Positions 9,218 through 16,683 of a stretch of 64,000 nt of DNA are shown here, piece by piece. Each line of letters starts with the position of its first letter. Position 1 is the stretch's first letter. The translations under genes and the position numbers were made by a program. Location of the stretch: NCBI GenBank assembly GCA_963837945.1, contig CAWIQD010000016.1, positions 124,001 through 188,000 on the forward strand, written 5' to 3'. The notes beneath the pieces were generated by a model. It had not been told where the DNA came from. It did no database searches and worked only from the letters and a program-made list of their open reading frames with translations. The stretch comes from CAVUBL01 sp963837945 (GTDB lineage Bacteria; Acidobacteriota; Thermoanaerobaculia; Multivoradales; DATKCC01).

Positions 9218-10461
9218 CCTCCGACCTCCTGCGCCATCTCGACCTCCCCGCCGATCGGCCGGCCCGCCGGGCGCGGCGCCGAGCGCTCGGGGGCGTTGAA
9301 CGCCGGGATGCCGGTGATCGCCTCGCCGATGATCAGCCCGTGGACGTCGTGCGTGCCCTCGTAGGTGAAGACCGACTCGATGTTCATCATGTGGCGGATC
9401 ACCGGGTAGTCGTCCACGATGCCGTTGGCGCCCAGGATCTCGCGTGCGAGCTTGGCCGACTCGCGGGCCACCCAGACGTTGTTGCGCTTGCCGAGGGAGA
9501 CCTGCTGGTGCTTGAGCCGGCCCTGGTCCTTGAGCCGCCCGAGCTGGAGGACCAGGAGCTGGCCCTTGGTGATCTCGGAGACCATCCAGACGAGCTTCTC
9601 CTGGATGAGCTGGTGGCAGGCGATCGGCTGGCCGGAGAACTGGACCCGCTCCTTGGCGTACTCGAGCGCGGTCGTGTAGCAGTCCATCGCCGCTCCGAGG
9701 CCGCCCCAGGCGATGCCGTAGCGCGCCTGGTTGAGGCACATCAGGGCGTTCTTCAAGCCGGTCGTGCCGGGCAGCATGTTCTCGGCCGGGATCCGGCAGT
9801 CGGCGAAGCCGAGCTCGGAGGTCACCGAGGCGCGCAGCGAGAACTTGCCGTGCTGGTCCGACGAGGTGTAGCCGGGTGTCCCCTTCTCGACCAGGAAGCC
9901 GCGCACGCCGTCCGGGGTCTTCGCCCAGACGACCGCCACCTCGGCGAGCGTGCCGTTGGTGATCCACTGCTTCGAGCCGTTGAGCACCCAGGAGTCGCCG
10001 TCCTTGACGGCGGTCGTCAGCATCCCCCCCGGGTTCGAGCCGAAGCCGGGCTCGGTCAGGCCGAAGCAGCCGATCGCCCGGCCCGAGCCGAGAGCAGGGA
10101 TCCAGCGGTCCTTCTGCGCCTGCGAGCCGAAGGTGTAGATCGGGTACATGACGAGCGCGCTCTGGACCGAGACGAAGCTCCTGAGCCCCGAGTCGCCGCG
10201 CTCGAGCTCCTGCATGATCAGCCCGTAGGCCACGTTGTTCAGGCCGGGCAGGCCGTACTCGTCGATCGTCGAGCCGAACAGGCCGAGCTCGGCCATCGCG
10301 GGGACCAGGTCCATCGGGAAGCGGGCCTCCCGATGGCATTCTTCGATGATCGGCACGACCTTGTCCTCGACGAAGGCGCGCACGGTGTCGCGCACCAGGC
10401 GCTCCTCTTCGGAGATCAGGGAGTCGAAGTCGATGAAGTCGACGCCGGGAAAACGGCTCAT
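9214..10461 (-). CDS. Acyl-CoA dehydrogenase, glutaryl-CoA dehydrogenase-like
   Basis: FAD-dependent acyl-CoA dehydrogenase of 415 residues. Family signatures are GCFGLTEPGFGSNPGGM (FAD/substrate contact), KQWITNGTLAEV and the C-terminal ANGIVDDYPVIRHMMNIESV followed by TYEGTHDVHGLIIG, whose glutamate is the expected catalytic base. The TYEGTHDVH tail and the overall sequence are closest to glutaryl-CoA dehydrogenases (lysine and tryptophan degradation), though a general acyl-CoA dehydrogenase remains possible. Start ATG 10461 is preceded by GGAGAG. Its stop overlaps the glpX start (ATGA). Confidence 0.9.
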   Translation of the reverse strand: MSRFPGVDFIDFDSLISEEERLVRDTVRAFVEDKVVPIIEECHREARFPMDLVPAMAELGLFGSTIDEYGLPGLNNVAYGLIMQELERGDSGLRSFVSVQSALVMYPIYTFGSQAQKDRWIPALGSGRAIGCFGLTEPGFGSNPGGMLTTAVKDGDSWVLNGSKQWITNGTLAEVAVVWAKTPDGVRGFLVEKGTPGYTSSDQHGKFSLRASVTSELGFADCRIPAENMLPGTTGLKNALMCLNQARYGIAWGGLGAAMDCYTTALEYAKERVQFSGQPIACHQLIQEKLVWMVSEITKGQLLVLQLGRLKDQGRLKHQQVSLGKRNNVWVARESAKLAREILGANGIVDDYPVIRHMMNIESVFTYEGTHDVHGLIIGEAITGIPAFNAPERSAPRPAGRPIGGEVEMAQEVGG

Positions 10462-10695
10462 GGATCTCTCCTTAGACGGTTGCGATCGATCCAGGGTGTC
10501 GATCGGCAGTCCCTCCGCGCTCCGTTGCTGCCGTTCTGCAGGCGGCGCTCTCGTGACCTGGAACGTTCTTCGTGGAGGGCTCGGGATGGCAGGCGGGAAA
10601 CGGATCGCCGGCCGCCGATGTTACCACGCCGCCCGGCCCCGGTATCGGATTGCACGGGCCGCCCCGATCCCTATACCATCGCCCTTTGCGAGGCC

Positions 10696-11175
10696 ATGGA
10701 CGCCATGACCGAACACTACCCCTACCGCAAGATCCTGATCCCGGTCGACTTCTCGGAGGTCTCGGTGCGCTCGCTGCGCCACGGCCTCGGCCTGGCGCGC
10801 TCGGTGGGGGCCGCGGTGGTGGTCCTGGCGGTAATCGACACGAGCTTCCCCTACCCGGACCTCTACTCGCTCGAGGATCCGCAGCACGACTACTTCCGGG
10901 TGATGCGGGAGCGCGCCTTCCAGCGCATCGACGAGTGGCTCGCCGAGCTCCCCGAGGGCGCCCCGGCGGGGGTCGAGCGGGTGGTGCTGCGCGGCCGGCC
11001 GGCGGTGGAGATCCCGTCCTTCGCCGGCGAGGTCGGGGCCGACCTGATGATCGTCGCCCGCCACGGCTCGAGCGCCCTGCGCCAAGCGCTCATGGGCCAC
11101 ATCGCGGAGAGCCTGGTCCGCTCGGCGCCCTGCCCGGTCCTGGTCCTTCCCCCCGAGGCGGCCGAGGCCGGATGA
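10696..11175 (+). CDS. Universal stress protein (UspA family)
   Basis: Single-domain UspA protein of 159 residues. It begins with the family strand YRKILIPVDFSEVS and ends with the nucleotide-binding-type GHIAESLVRSAPCPVLVL preceded by DLMIVARHGSS; the usual GxxGS loop is only partly matched (HGSSALRQALMGH), so ATP binding is uncertain. Two in-frame ATGs exist (10696, 10705). A CPBP protease gene starts 14 bp after the stop. A role in stress tolerance is inferred from the family. Confidence 0.88.
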   Translation: MDAMTEHYPYRKILIPVDFSEVSVRSLRHGLGLARSVGAAVVVLAVIDTSFPYPDLYSLEDPQHDYFRVMRERAFQRIDEWLAELPEGAPAGVERVVLRGRPAVEIPSFAGEVGADLMIVARHGSSALRQALMGHIAESLVRSAPCPVLVLPPEAAEAG

Positions 11176-11188
11176 GCGGGCCGCTCGC

Positions 11189-12047
11189 GTGATCGACACC
11201 GGGAGCACGCTGCGCCTGCTGCTGACCGTGCTCCTGGCGGGCGGCGCCGCCTGGCTGGTCGACCGCTGGACCGAGCTCCGCGGGGTCCTGCCGCCCGGCT
11301 TCGAGAGCCCGTGGCGGCGGGCGGCGGCGTTCCTGGTGGTGGCCTCGATCCTGTTCATCGGGGTCTTCCTGCCCCTGGCCCTGCTCGGCGAGTCCCGCAC
11401 CCTCGAGCCGGCCGACGTCTCGGGGCCGCGGGTGTTCCTGCTCCAGAGCCTCCTCGTCCTGTCGCTCGTCGCCTGGTTCGTCCTCGGCTACGCCGGCCGG
11501 GGCGGGCGGTCTCTGGCCGGCCAGTTCGCCCGCCAGTTCGGCCTGCGCTCGGAGCGCCCCGGCTTCGAGCTCGCGCTCGGGCTGGCGGCCGGCGCCGCCG
11601 GCTGGGTGCTGGTGATCGCGCTGGTGGTGGCGGTGGCCGCGGGGATCTGGCTCGCCGGCGGCCAGGACCTGCTGCCCAAGGCGCCGCCGGACGTGATCCC
11701 GTTGATCGCGGCGCTGCCGCTCGGGATGCGGATCGCGCTCGGCCTGACCGCGGGAGTGGTCGAGGAGACCTTCTTCCGGGGCTTCCTCCAGCCGCGGGTG
11801 GGGATCGCGCTCTCGACCGCCCTCTTCGTCCTCGCCCACCTGTCCTACGAGCAGCCCTTCATGCTCGTCGGGCATCACCTTCCTGTCGCTGCTCTTCGCC
11901 TTCCTGGTGCGCTGGCGCCGGACGGTGCTGCCGGCGATCGCGGCCCACGCGGCATTCGACCTGGTGCAGCTCCTGTTCATCATTCCCTGGGTGCTCCAGA
12001 AGCTGCCCACGGGCGGCCTGGAGTCGGCCCAGGCGTGGCTCCGGTGA
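11189..12047 (+). CDS. CPBP family intramembrane metalloprotease, frameshifted
   Basis: Multi-pass membrane protein (about eight hydrophobic segments) with the CPBP/Abi (CAAX protease) motifs: EETFFRGFLQPR, then FVLAHLSYEQ, and after a frame change AIAAHAAFDLVQLLF. An extra G at about 11871 (GTCGGGCATC) shifts the frame; without it the chain reads LVGITFLSLLFAFLVRW and ends at TGA 12045-12047, giving about 285 residues. Bacterial members are poorly characterised; some act in bacteriocin self-immunity or membrane protein processing. GTG start 11189 follows the universal stress gene. Confidence 0.85.
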
Positions 12048-12097
12048 CGGGCCGAAAGCGCCGGCTTCTCTGCTAGACTGCTCCTCCGAGCGTTGCG

Positions 12098-12583
12098 ATG
12101 CCGGCCGATCCACTCCCGTTCCACCTCACCATCGGCAGCCGCTTCGAGAACATCGAGCTGGTCCAGGCGGTCCTGGCCGACGCCCTGGGCGCCTACGACC
12201 TCGACGCGGAGAGCCGTCACTGGATCGACCTGGCGGTGCGCGAGGCGGTGGCCAACGCCATCAAGCACGGCAATCGCCTCGAGCCGGACAAGCGGGTGGA
12301 GATCGACCTGGAGCTCGGCGCCGAGGAGCTGGTGGTGCGGGTCCGGGACCAGGGCGAGGGGTTCGATCCGGGACACCTGAACGACCCCCTGGCACCGGAG
12401 AACCGGCTCCGGCCGAACGGCCGGGGAATCTTCTACATGCAGAAGTTCATGGACGAGATCGACTACGATTTTCGGCCCGGCCGGGGCACCCAGGTGACCC
12501 TCCGCAAACGCCTGAGCGGTGGCGCGGACGGGGACGCGGAGGCAGGAAGCGCCGCCGAGCGCCAGGAGCCTGACGAGAGCTAG
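12098..12583 (+). CDS. Anti-sigma regulatory factor, RsbW/SpoIIAB-like serine kinase
   Basis: A 161-residue GHKL-fold protein of the HATPase_c_2 class. The N box is WIDLAVREAVANAIKHGN, the G1 box VRDQGEGFDP and the G2 region NGRGIFYMQKFMDEIDY, all as in RsbW-type kinases that bind a sigma factor or phosphorylate a STAS antagonist. A ~25-residue acidic tail is unlike RsbW of Bacillus. The STAS gene starts 19 bp downstream, so this is a partner-switch pair; a matching SpoIIE-type phosphatase lies at 2314-3541. No sigma-B-like gene is in the window, so the final target is unknown. Confidence 0.88.
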   Translation: MPADPLPFHLTIGSRFENIELVQAVLADALGAYDLDAESRHWIDLAVREAVANAIKHGNRLEPDKRVEIDLELGAEELVVRVRDQGEGFDPGHLNDPLAPENRLRPNGRGIFYMQKFMDEIDYDFRPGRGTQVTLRKRLSGGADGDAEAGSAAERQEPDES

Positions 12584-12602
12584 CGAGCCAGAGGAGGAAG
12601 CG

Positions 12603-12938
12603 ATGCGAGTCAACGTGCGGCAGCGAGAAGGCGTGACGATTCTGGACCTCAAGGGCAAGATCACCATCGGGGTGGGCGACGTGGCGCTGCGCGACGCGAT
12701 CCACGAAGCGCTCTCCGCCGGTGCGAAGAAGATCCTCGTCAACCTGGGGGACGTGTCGACGATCGACTCCTCCGGGGTGGGCGAGCTGGTGAGCGCGTAC
12801 ACCACCGCGACCAACCGGGGCGGCAAGCTCAAGCTCCTCGACCTGCCGCCGAAGGTCGCCGACATCCTGCAGATCACCCAGCTGATCACCGTGTTCGACG
12901 TCTACGAGGACGAGGACGAGGCGCTCAAGAGCTTCTGA
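12603..12938 (+). CDS. Anti-sigma factor antagonist (STAS domain)
   Basis: A 111-residue single STAS domain protein of the SpoIIAA/RsbV class. VTILDLKGKITIG opens the fold and STIDSSGVGELVSAY carries the serine pair around the usual phosphorylation site. The start ATG 12603 has AGGAGGAAG 5-7 bases upstream, a strong ribosome-binding site. It is expected to be phosphorylated by the RsbW-like kinase encoded immediately before and dephosphorylated by a SpoIIE-type phosphatase. Confidence 0.9.
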   Translation: MRVNVRQREGVTILDLKGKITIGVGDVALRDAIHEALSAGAKKILVNLGDVSTIDSSGVGELVSAYTTATNRGGKLKLLDLPPKVADILQITQLITVFDVYEDEDEALKSF

Positions 12939-12986
12939 CCGGGTGCCCCCCGCCATCGTCCCGTGGCTCGGAATCACTCCGAACCC

Positions 12987-13130
12987 ATGAAGCGGCCGAG
13001 CTCTGTCTCGGCCGGGCGAACGGCTCGCGGGGCACCGAGCGCTGCTTCGAGTCCATGGAGTTTCCATCGGCGAGCACGGTCCTCTGGCCGAGCTCTGTCT
13101 CGGCCGGGCGAACGGCCCGGCGGGCATCCG
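12987..13130. repeat. Pair of short palindromic repeats (family R, locus 2)
   Basis: Two copies at 12987-13037 and 13086-13130, nearly identical to those at 3576-3720: ATGAAGC before the first copy, then the stem GGCCGAG/CTCGGCC, CGGGCGAACGG and GGGCA-CCGA. The hairpins start 92 bp apart and the ~49-bp spacer differs from locus 1. It begins 49 bp after the STAS gene, upstream of the envC-like gene. Confidence 0.75.
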
Positions 13131-13174
13131 ACGGTGTCTGGGCCGGGAGCCTCTCCCGGTAGTATCGGGGGTGG

Positions 13175-14308
13175 ATGGTTTGCCCGATTCCCCGTCTCCT
13201 GAGCGGCGCGCTCCTCGGTGCGCTGCTCGCCTCGGTGGTGGCGGCCGAGCCGCCGTCGGCCGCCGGCCGCGAGCAGGACCTGACCGCGATCCGGCGCGAG
13301 GTCGTCCGGCTCGAGGCGGAGCTGCGCGCGGCCCGCTCGCGCGAGCACAGCCTCGAGGAGCGGCTGGCGACGGCCGACCTCGACCTGCGGCTCCAGGAGG
13401 AGCGGGTCGCCGAGGCCGGCGCCGCCCGGAGCGAGGCGGAGCGTCGGGTCGCCGAGACCGGGGCCGCGGTCGAACGGCTCGCGGCCACCCTCGAGGCGAC
13501 GCGACGCGCCCTCGAGCGCCGGCTCGCCGGCCTCTACCGGCTGGGGCGCGACGGCCACCTGCGGTTGCTCCTGTCGGTTCGGCCGGGGCCCGACCTGCCG
13601 GCGGCGATCCGCCTCTTGCGCTTCCTGGTCCGGCGTGACGCCGGCGCCGTCGATCGCTACCTCGAGTCGAAGACCCGCCTCGAGACCGAGCGCGACCGTC
13701 TCCTCGCCCAACAGCGCGAGGTCGAGCGCTGGGCGGCGGAGGCCGAGGCGCGCCGGGCCGAGCTCGCCTCGGCGCGTACCCGCCAGGCCCGGCTCCTCGA
13801 CCGGGCGAGAGCCGAGAGCCGGCGCCTCGCGGCCCGGGCTCAGGGCCTCGTCGACAAGGAGCGCAAGCTCGCCAACCTGGTCGACTTCCTCTACGGCCGC
13901 ACCACCTCGCCGCTCTCCGGGCAGCCGATCCAGGAGTTCCGCGGGGTCCTCGACTGGCCGCTCGACGGCAAGGTGACCCTGGGGTTCGGCCCGCGTCGCG
14001 ATCCGCGCTACCAGACCGAGATCCCGCACAACGGCATCGAGATCGCGCCCCGAGCCGAGGGCGAAGTGGTGCGCGCGGTCTACCCCGGCAAGGTCCTCTA
14101 CGCCGCCCCGTTCGAAGGCTACGGCGAGACCGTGGTGGTGCACCACGCAGGGCGGGTCTTCACCCTCTACGCCGGGCTCGAGAAGCTCCTGGTGCACCGG
14201 GGCGACGTGTTACAGTTGGGCGATACCGTGGGCTCGGCATCCCGCCGCGTCTACTTCGAGATCCGCCGGGAGAACCGTCCGGAAGACCCTCTCGACTGGT
14301 TGCGCTGA
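13175..14308 (+). CDS. EnvC-like murein hydrolase activator (coiled coil plus degenerate M23 domain)
   Basis: Exported protein of 377 residues. A short signal peptide (LLSGALLGALLASVVAAEP) is followed by a long coiled coil (about residues 30-225, rich in ARE/RLE heptads) and a C-terminal LytM/M23 domain. Active M23 enzymes need HxxxD and HxH metal ligands; here the first site reads HNGIEI and the second VYFEIR lacks its histidine, as in EnvC. It is therefore more likely to activate an amidase during cell separation than to cut peptidoglycan itself. It heads the order envC-ctpA-yibQ, a conserved arrangement in many Gram-negatives. Start ATG 13175. Confidence 0.87.
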   Translation: MVCPIPRLLSGALLGALLASVVAAEPPSAAGREQDLTAIRREVVRLEAELRAARSREHSLEERLATADLDLRLQEERVAEAGAARSEAERRVAETGAAVERLAATLEATRRALERRLAGLYRLGRDGHLRLLLSVRPGPDLPAAIRLLRFLVRRDAGAVDRYLESKTRLETERDRLLAQQREVERWAAEAEARRAELASARTRQARLLDRARAESRRLAARAQGLVDKERKLANLVDFLYGRTTSPLSGQPIQEFRGVLDWPLDGKVTLGFGPRRDPRYQTEIPHNGIEIAPRAEGEVVRAVYPGKVLYAAPFEGYGETVVVHHAGRVFTLYAGLEKLLVHRGDVLQLGDTVGSASRRVYFEIRRENRPEDPLDWLR

Positions 14309-14379
14309 CATGATCGATCCGCCTCGACCCGGCGCCTGGATCCACCTGTTTCGATGACCCGCGCCCCCTGGAAGACCTC

Positions 14380-15576
14380 ATGAGCCGAAGCCGTTTCCTG
14401 TTCTTCATCGCCTCGACCGCCCTCGTGCTGCCCATCCTCGCGGGCTCGCTCCTCGGAGCCGCCTCCCAGGACCAGGCGGCCGCCGGCGGGGACTCCCTCT
14501 ACAAGTACCTCTCGGTGTTCACCGACTCGCTCGGCCTGGTCCAGCAGACCTACGTCGAGGAGACCGACCAGGACACCCTGATGAACGCGGCCCTCGACGG
14601 GATCACCGACGCGCTCGACCCGCTGGCGGTCTTCGTGCCGCACGACTCGGTGCCGGCCTACCTCGAGGCGCGTCAGGTCGGCGCGGCCCGCAGCGGCCTG
14701 TTCCCGTTGCGCGAGCGGGGCATGATCTACGTGCTCTCGGTGACGCCCGACAGTCCCGCCGACCAGGCGGGCGTCGAGGCGGGCGACCTGATCGCCGAGA
14801 TCCAGGGCCGGGAGACGCGGGTCATGCCGGTCTGGGAGCTCGAGGAGATCCTGGCCGGGCCACCGGGGACCGAGGTCAAGCTCAAGCTGGTGCGCTTCGC
14901 CGAGAACGTCGAGACCAAGCTGACCCTCGAAGATTTCCAGCCGCCGCGGCCGAAGCTCGAGGATCACGACGGGGTCGCCGTCCTGACCATCCCGGCGTTC
15001 GACGACCGGACGACCGGCGAGGTCAAGGAGATCCTCGGCCGCCTCGGCGAGCAGGACAAGCTGCTCGTCGACCTGCGCGACACCGCCGGCGGCGATCCCC
15101 GGGCGGCTTACCGGGTGGGCGGCCTGTTCGCCGGCGGTGACCTCGGACGCCTCCAGGACCGCGACCGGCCGCTCGAGACCTACACCGGCGACGGCGGGGC
15201 GTGGCAGGGCCGGATCGTCGTGCTCACCGACCGGGCGACCCTCGGGCCGGCCGAGCTGCTGGCCGCGATCCTGCGCCAGAAGGCGGGCGCCGAGCTCCTC
15301 GGCGAGCACACCTTCGGCTACGCCGGCCGCCAGTCGAAGCTGGAGCTCTCGGGCGGCAGCGTGCTGTTCCTCGCCGACGCCTTCTACACCGGTCCGGACT
15401 TCGAGCCGCTCGACAAGCCGCTCCAGCCGGACGAGCGGGTCGACGCCCGCGAGCGCACCTTCAGCGAGACCGAAGAGGGGATCGAGGAGAAGGGCGCCGA
15501 GCCGCCGGACCTGATCCTCGAAAAGGGGATCGAGCGCCTCAAGGCGCCGCCCGAAGCGGCCAAGAAGGCCGCCTAG
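14380..15576 (+). CDS. S41 carboxyl-terminal processing protease homologue lacking its catalytic dyad
   Basis: A 398-residue exported protein with the architecture of CtpA/Prc: signal peptide (residues ~5-27), N-terminal helical region, PDZ domain (VLSVTPDSPADQAGVEAGD) and S41 domain. In active enzymes the nucleophile lies in GSASASE and the general base in TFGKGxVQ. Here the first block reads RATLGPAELLA, putting glycine at the serine position, and the second TFGYAGRQ, replacing lysine by tyrosine. It is thus predicted to be a pseudoprotease that still binds substrate through its PDZ domain. It lies between the envC-like gene and a yibQ-like deacetylase gene. The frame is intact, so this is not a sequencing break. 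Confidence 0.85.
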   Translation: MSRSRFLFFIASTALVLPILAGSLLGAASQDQAAAGGDSLYKYLSVFTDSLGLVQQTYVEETDQDTLMNAALDGITDALDPLAVFVPHDSVPAYLEARQVGAARSGLFPLRERGMIYVLSVTPDSPADQAGVEAGDLIAEIQGRETRVMPVWELEEILAGPPGTEVKLKLVRFAENVETKLTLEDFQPPRPKLEDHDGVAVLTIPAFDDRTTGEVKEILGRLGEQDKLLVDLRDTAGGDPRAAYRVGGLFAGGDLGRLQDRDRPLETYTGDGGAWQGRIVVLTDRATLGPAELLAAILRQKAGAELLGEHTFGYAGRQSKLELSGGSVLFLADAFYTGPDFEPLDKPLQPDERVDARERTFSETEEGIEEKGAEPPDLILEKGIERLKAPPEAAKKAA

Positions 15577-15619
15577 CCGCATCTTGCCCTCCCTGCGGCT
15601 CCGAGACGGAGCGCACTCG

Positions 15620-16654
15620 ATGGTGAAGCGCGTCGTCCGGACCCGGCGGCGGCCCCGCCGGCGACGACCGGGCGGCACGCCGGCGCTGCGTTGGGCGCTC
15701 CTGGTCCTGGCCGGCGCCGTGCTCTTCGCGGCCGGCCTCTACCTGGGGGCGGGGGACCGGTCGAGCTGGCCCTTCTCCGGGGCCGGCGCGACCGGCGGCC
15801 TCCGGAGGCCCGAAACCGCCCGCGTCCCGCCGCCCGAAGGCCCGGCGGCCGCGGCCCACCCGCCCCGGCGGCGACCGAGTCGCCGTCGCCGCAGGTCGTC
15901 CCCACCGAGCCCGAGAGGCCGAGCGTCACCGCGGGTGAAGCTGCCGGCGATCGAGGGCCCCCCGCCGCCCGGCGGTGGCGCCGCGGTGGCCCTGGTGATC
16001 GACGACCTGGGGAGGAGCGTCGCCGACGTCCGCCGGATCGAGGCCCTGGGCGTGCCGGTGACCTACGCCGTCCTGCCCTACGAGAGCCGGACGAGCCAGG
16101 TGGTGGCGGCGCTTCGCCGCCGGGGCGAGGAGATGATCCTCCACCTCCCGATGCAGCCGGAGAACGGCGCCAACCCGGGCCCGGGTGCGCTGACCGTGAC
16201 CATGAGCCGGACGGACCTGGCCGCGGCCACCCGCCGCGCGCTCGAGGCGGTGCCCGGCGCGATCGGCATGAACAACCACATGGGCTCGCGGATGACCGCC
16301 GACCGGACCTCGATGGACGCCGTCCTGCGGGTGGTCGGCAAGCGGGGGCTCTACTTCCTCGACTCGCGCACCACGCCGCAGAGCGTCGCCTACCGGACCG
16401 CCCGCGCCCTCGACATCCCGGCGGCCGAGCGCCAGGTCTTCCTCGACCCCGACCCGCGGGGCGAGGCCGTACGGTTCCAGTTCCGCCGCCTGCTCGAGCT
16501 GGCGCGCACGAAGGGCACCGGCATCGCCATCGGCCACCCCCACCCCGAGACCCTGCGGGTGCTCGAGGAGGAGGTGCCGCAGGCTCTCGCGCGCGGCTAC
16601 CGGTTCGTGCCGGTCAGCTACCTCGTCGATCGCTCCTCCGTCGCCGCCAAGTAG
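15620..16654 (+). CDS. Divergent polysaccharide deacetylase (YibQ/DUF610 family)
   Basis: A 344-residue protein: basic N-terminus, one transmembrane segment (about residues 24-42), a Pro/Arg-rich linker, then a NodB-like barrel of the divergent deacetylase family (VALVIDDLGRSVADVRRIEA, GEEMILHLPMQPE, GMNNHMGSRMTAD, GLYFLDSRTTPQSVAY, GTGIAIGHPHPETL). The aspartate pair of VIDDLG and the histidines NNH and HPH are retained. Start ATG 15620 is preferred over TTG 15584 because the basic, membrane-anchored N-terminus follows. In one alternative frame the linker reads PAPAATESPSPQVVPTEPE, so two compensating indels there are possible. It is the third gene of the envC-ctpA-yibQ cluster. Confidence 0.87.
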   Translation: MVKRVVRTRRRPRRRRPGGTPALRWALLVLAGAVLFAAGLYLGAGDRSSWPFSGAGATGGLRRPETARVPPPEGPAAAAHPPRRRPSRRRRRSSPPSPRGRASPRVKLPAIEGPPPPGGGAAVALVIDDLGRSVADVRRIEALGVPVTYAVLPYESRTSQVVAALRRRGEEMILHLPMQPENGANPGPGALTVTMSRTDLAAATRRALEAVPGAIGMNNHMGSRMTADRTSMDAVLRVVGKRGLYFLDSRTTPQSVAYRTARALDIPAAERQVFLDPDPRGEAVRFQFRRLLELARTKGTGIAIGHPHPETLRVLEEEVPQALARGYRFVPVSYLVDRSSVAAK

Positions 16655-16683
16655 CCACCCACCTCGAGGGAGCTCGCAGCGGT

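Noticed and set aside
6524..10339. One giant fused minus-strand protein spanning DUF4388, dcd, glpX and the dehydrogenase
   Set aside because: It is a chance open frame in GC-rich DNA that joins parts of separate genes; each gene has its own start, stop and family match.
15800..15950. Compensating frameshifts in the yibQ-like linker (alternative frame reads PAPAATESPSPQVV)
   Set aside because: The linker is low complexity in every frame and both ends stay in the same frame, so no error needs to be assumed.
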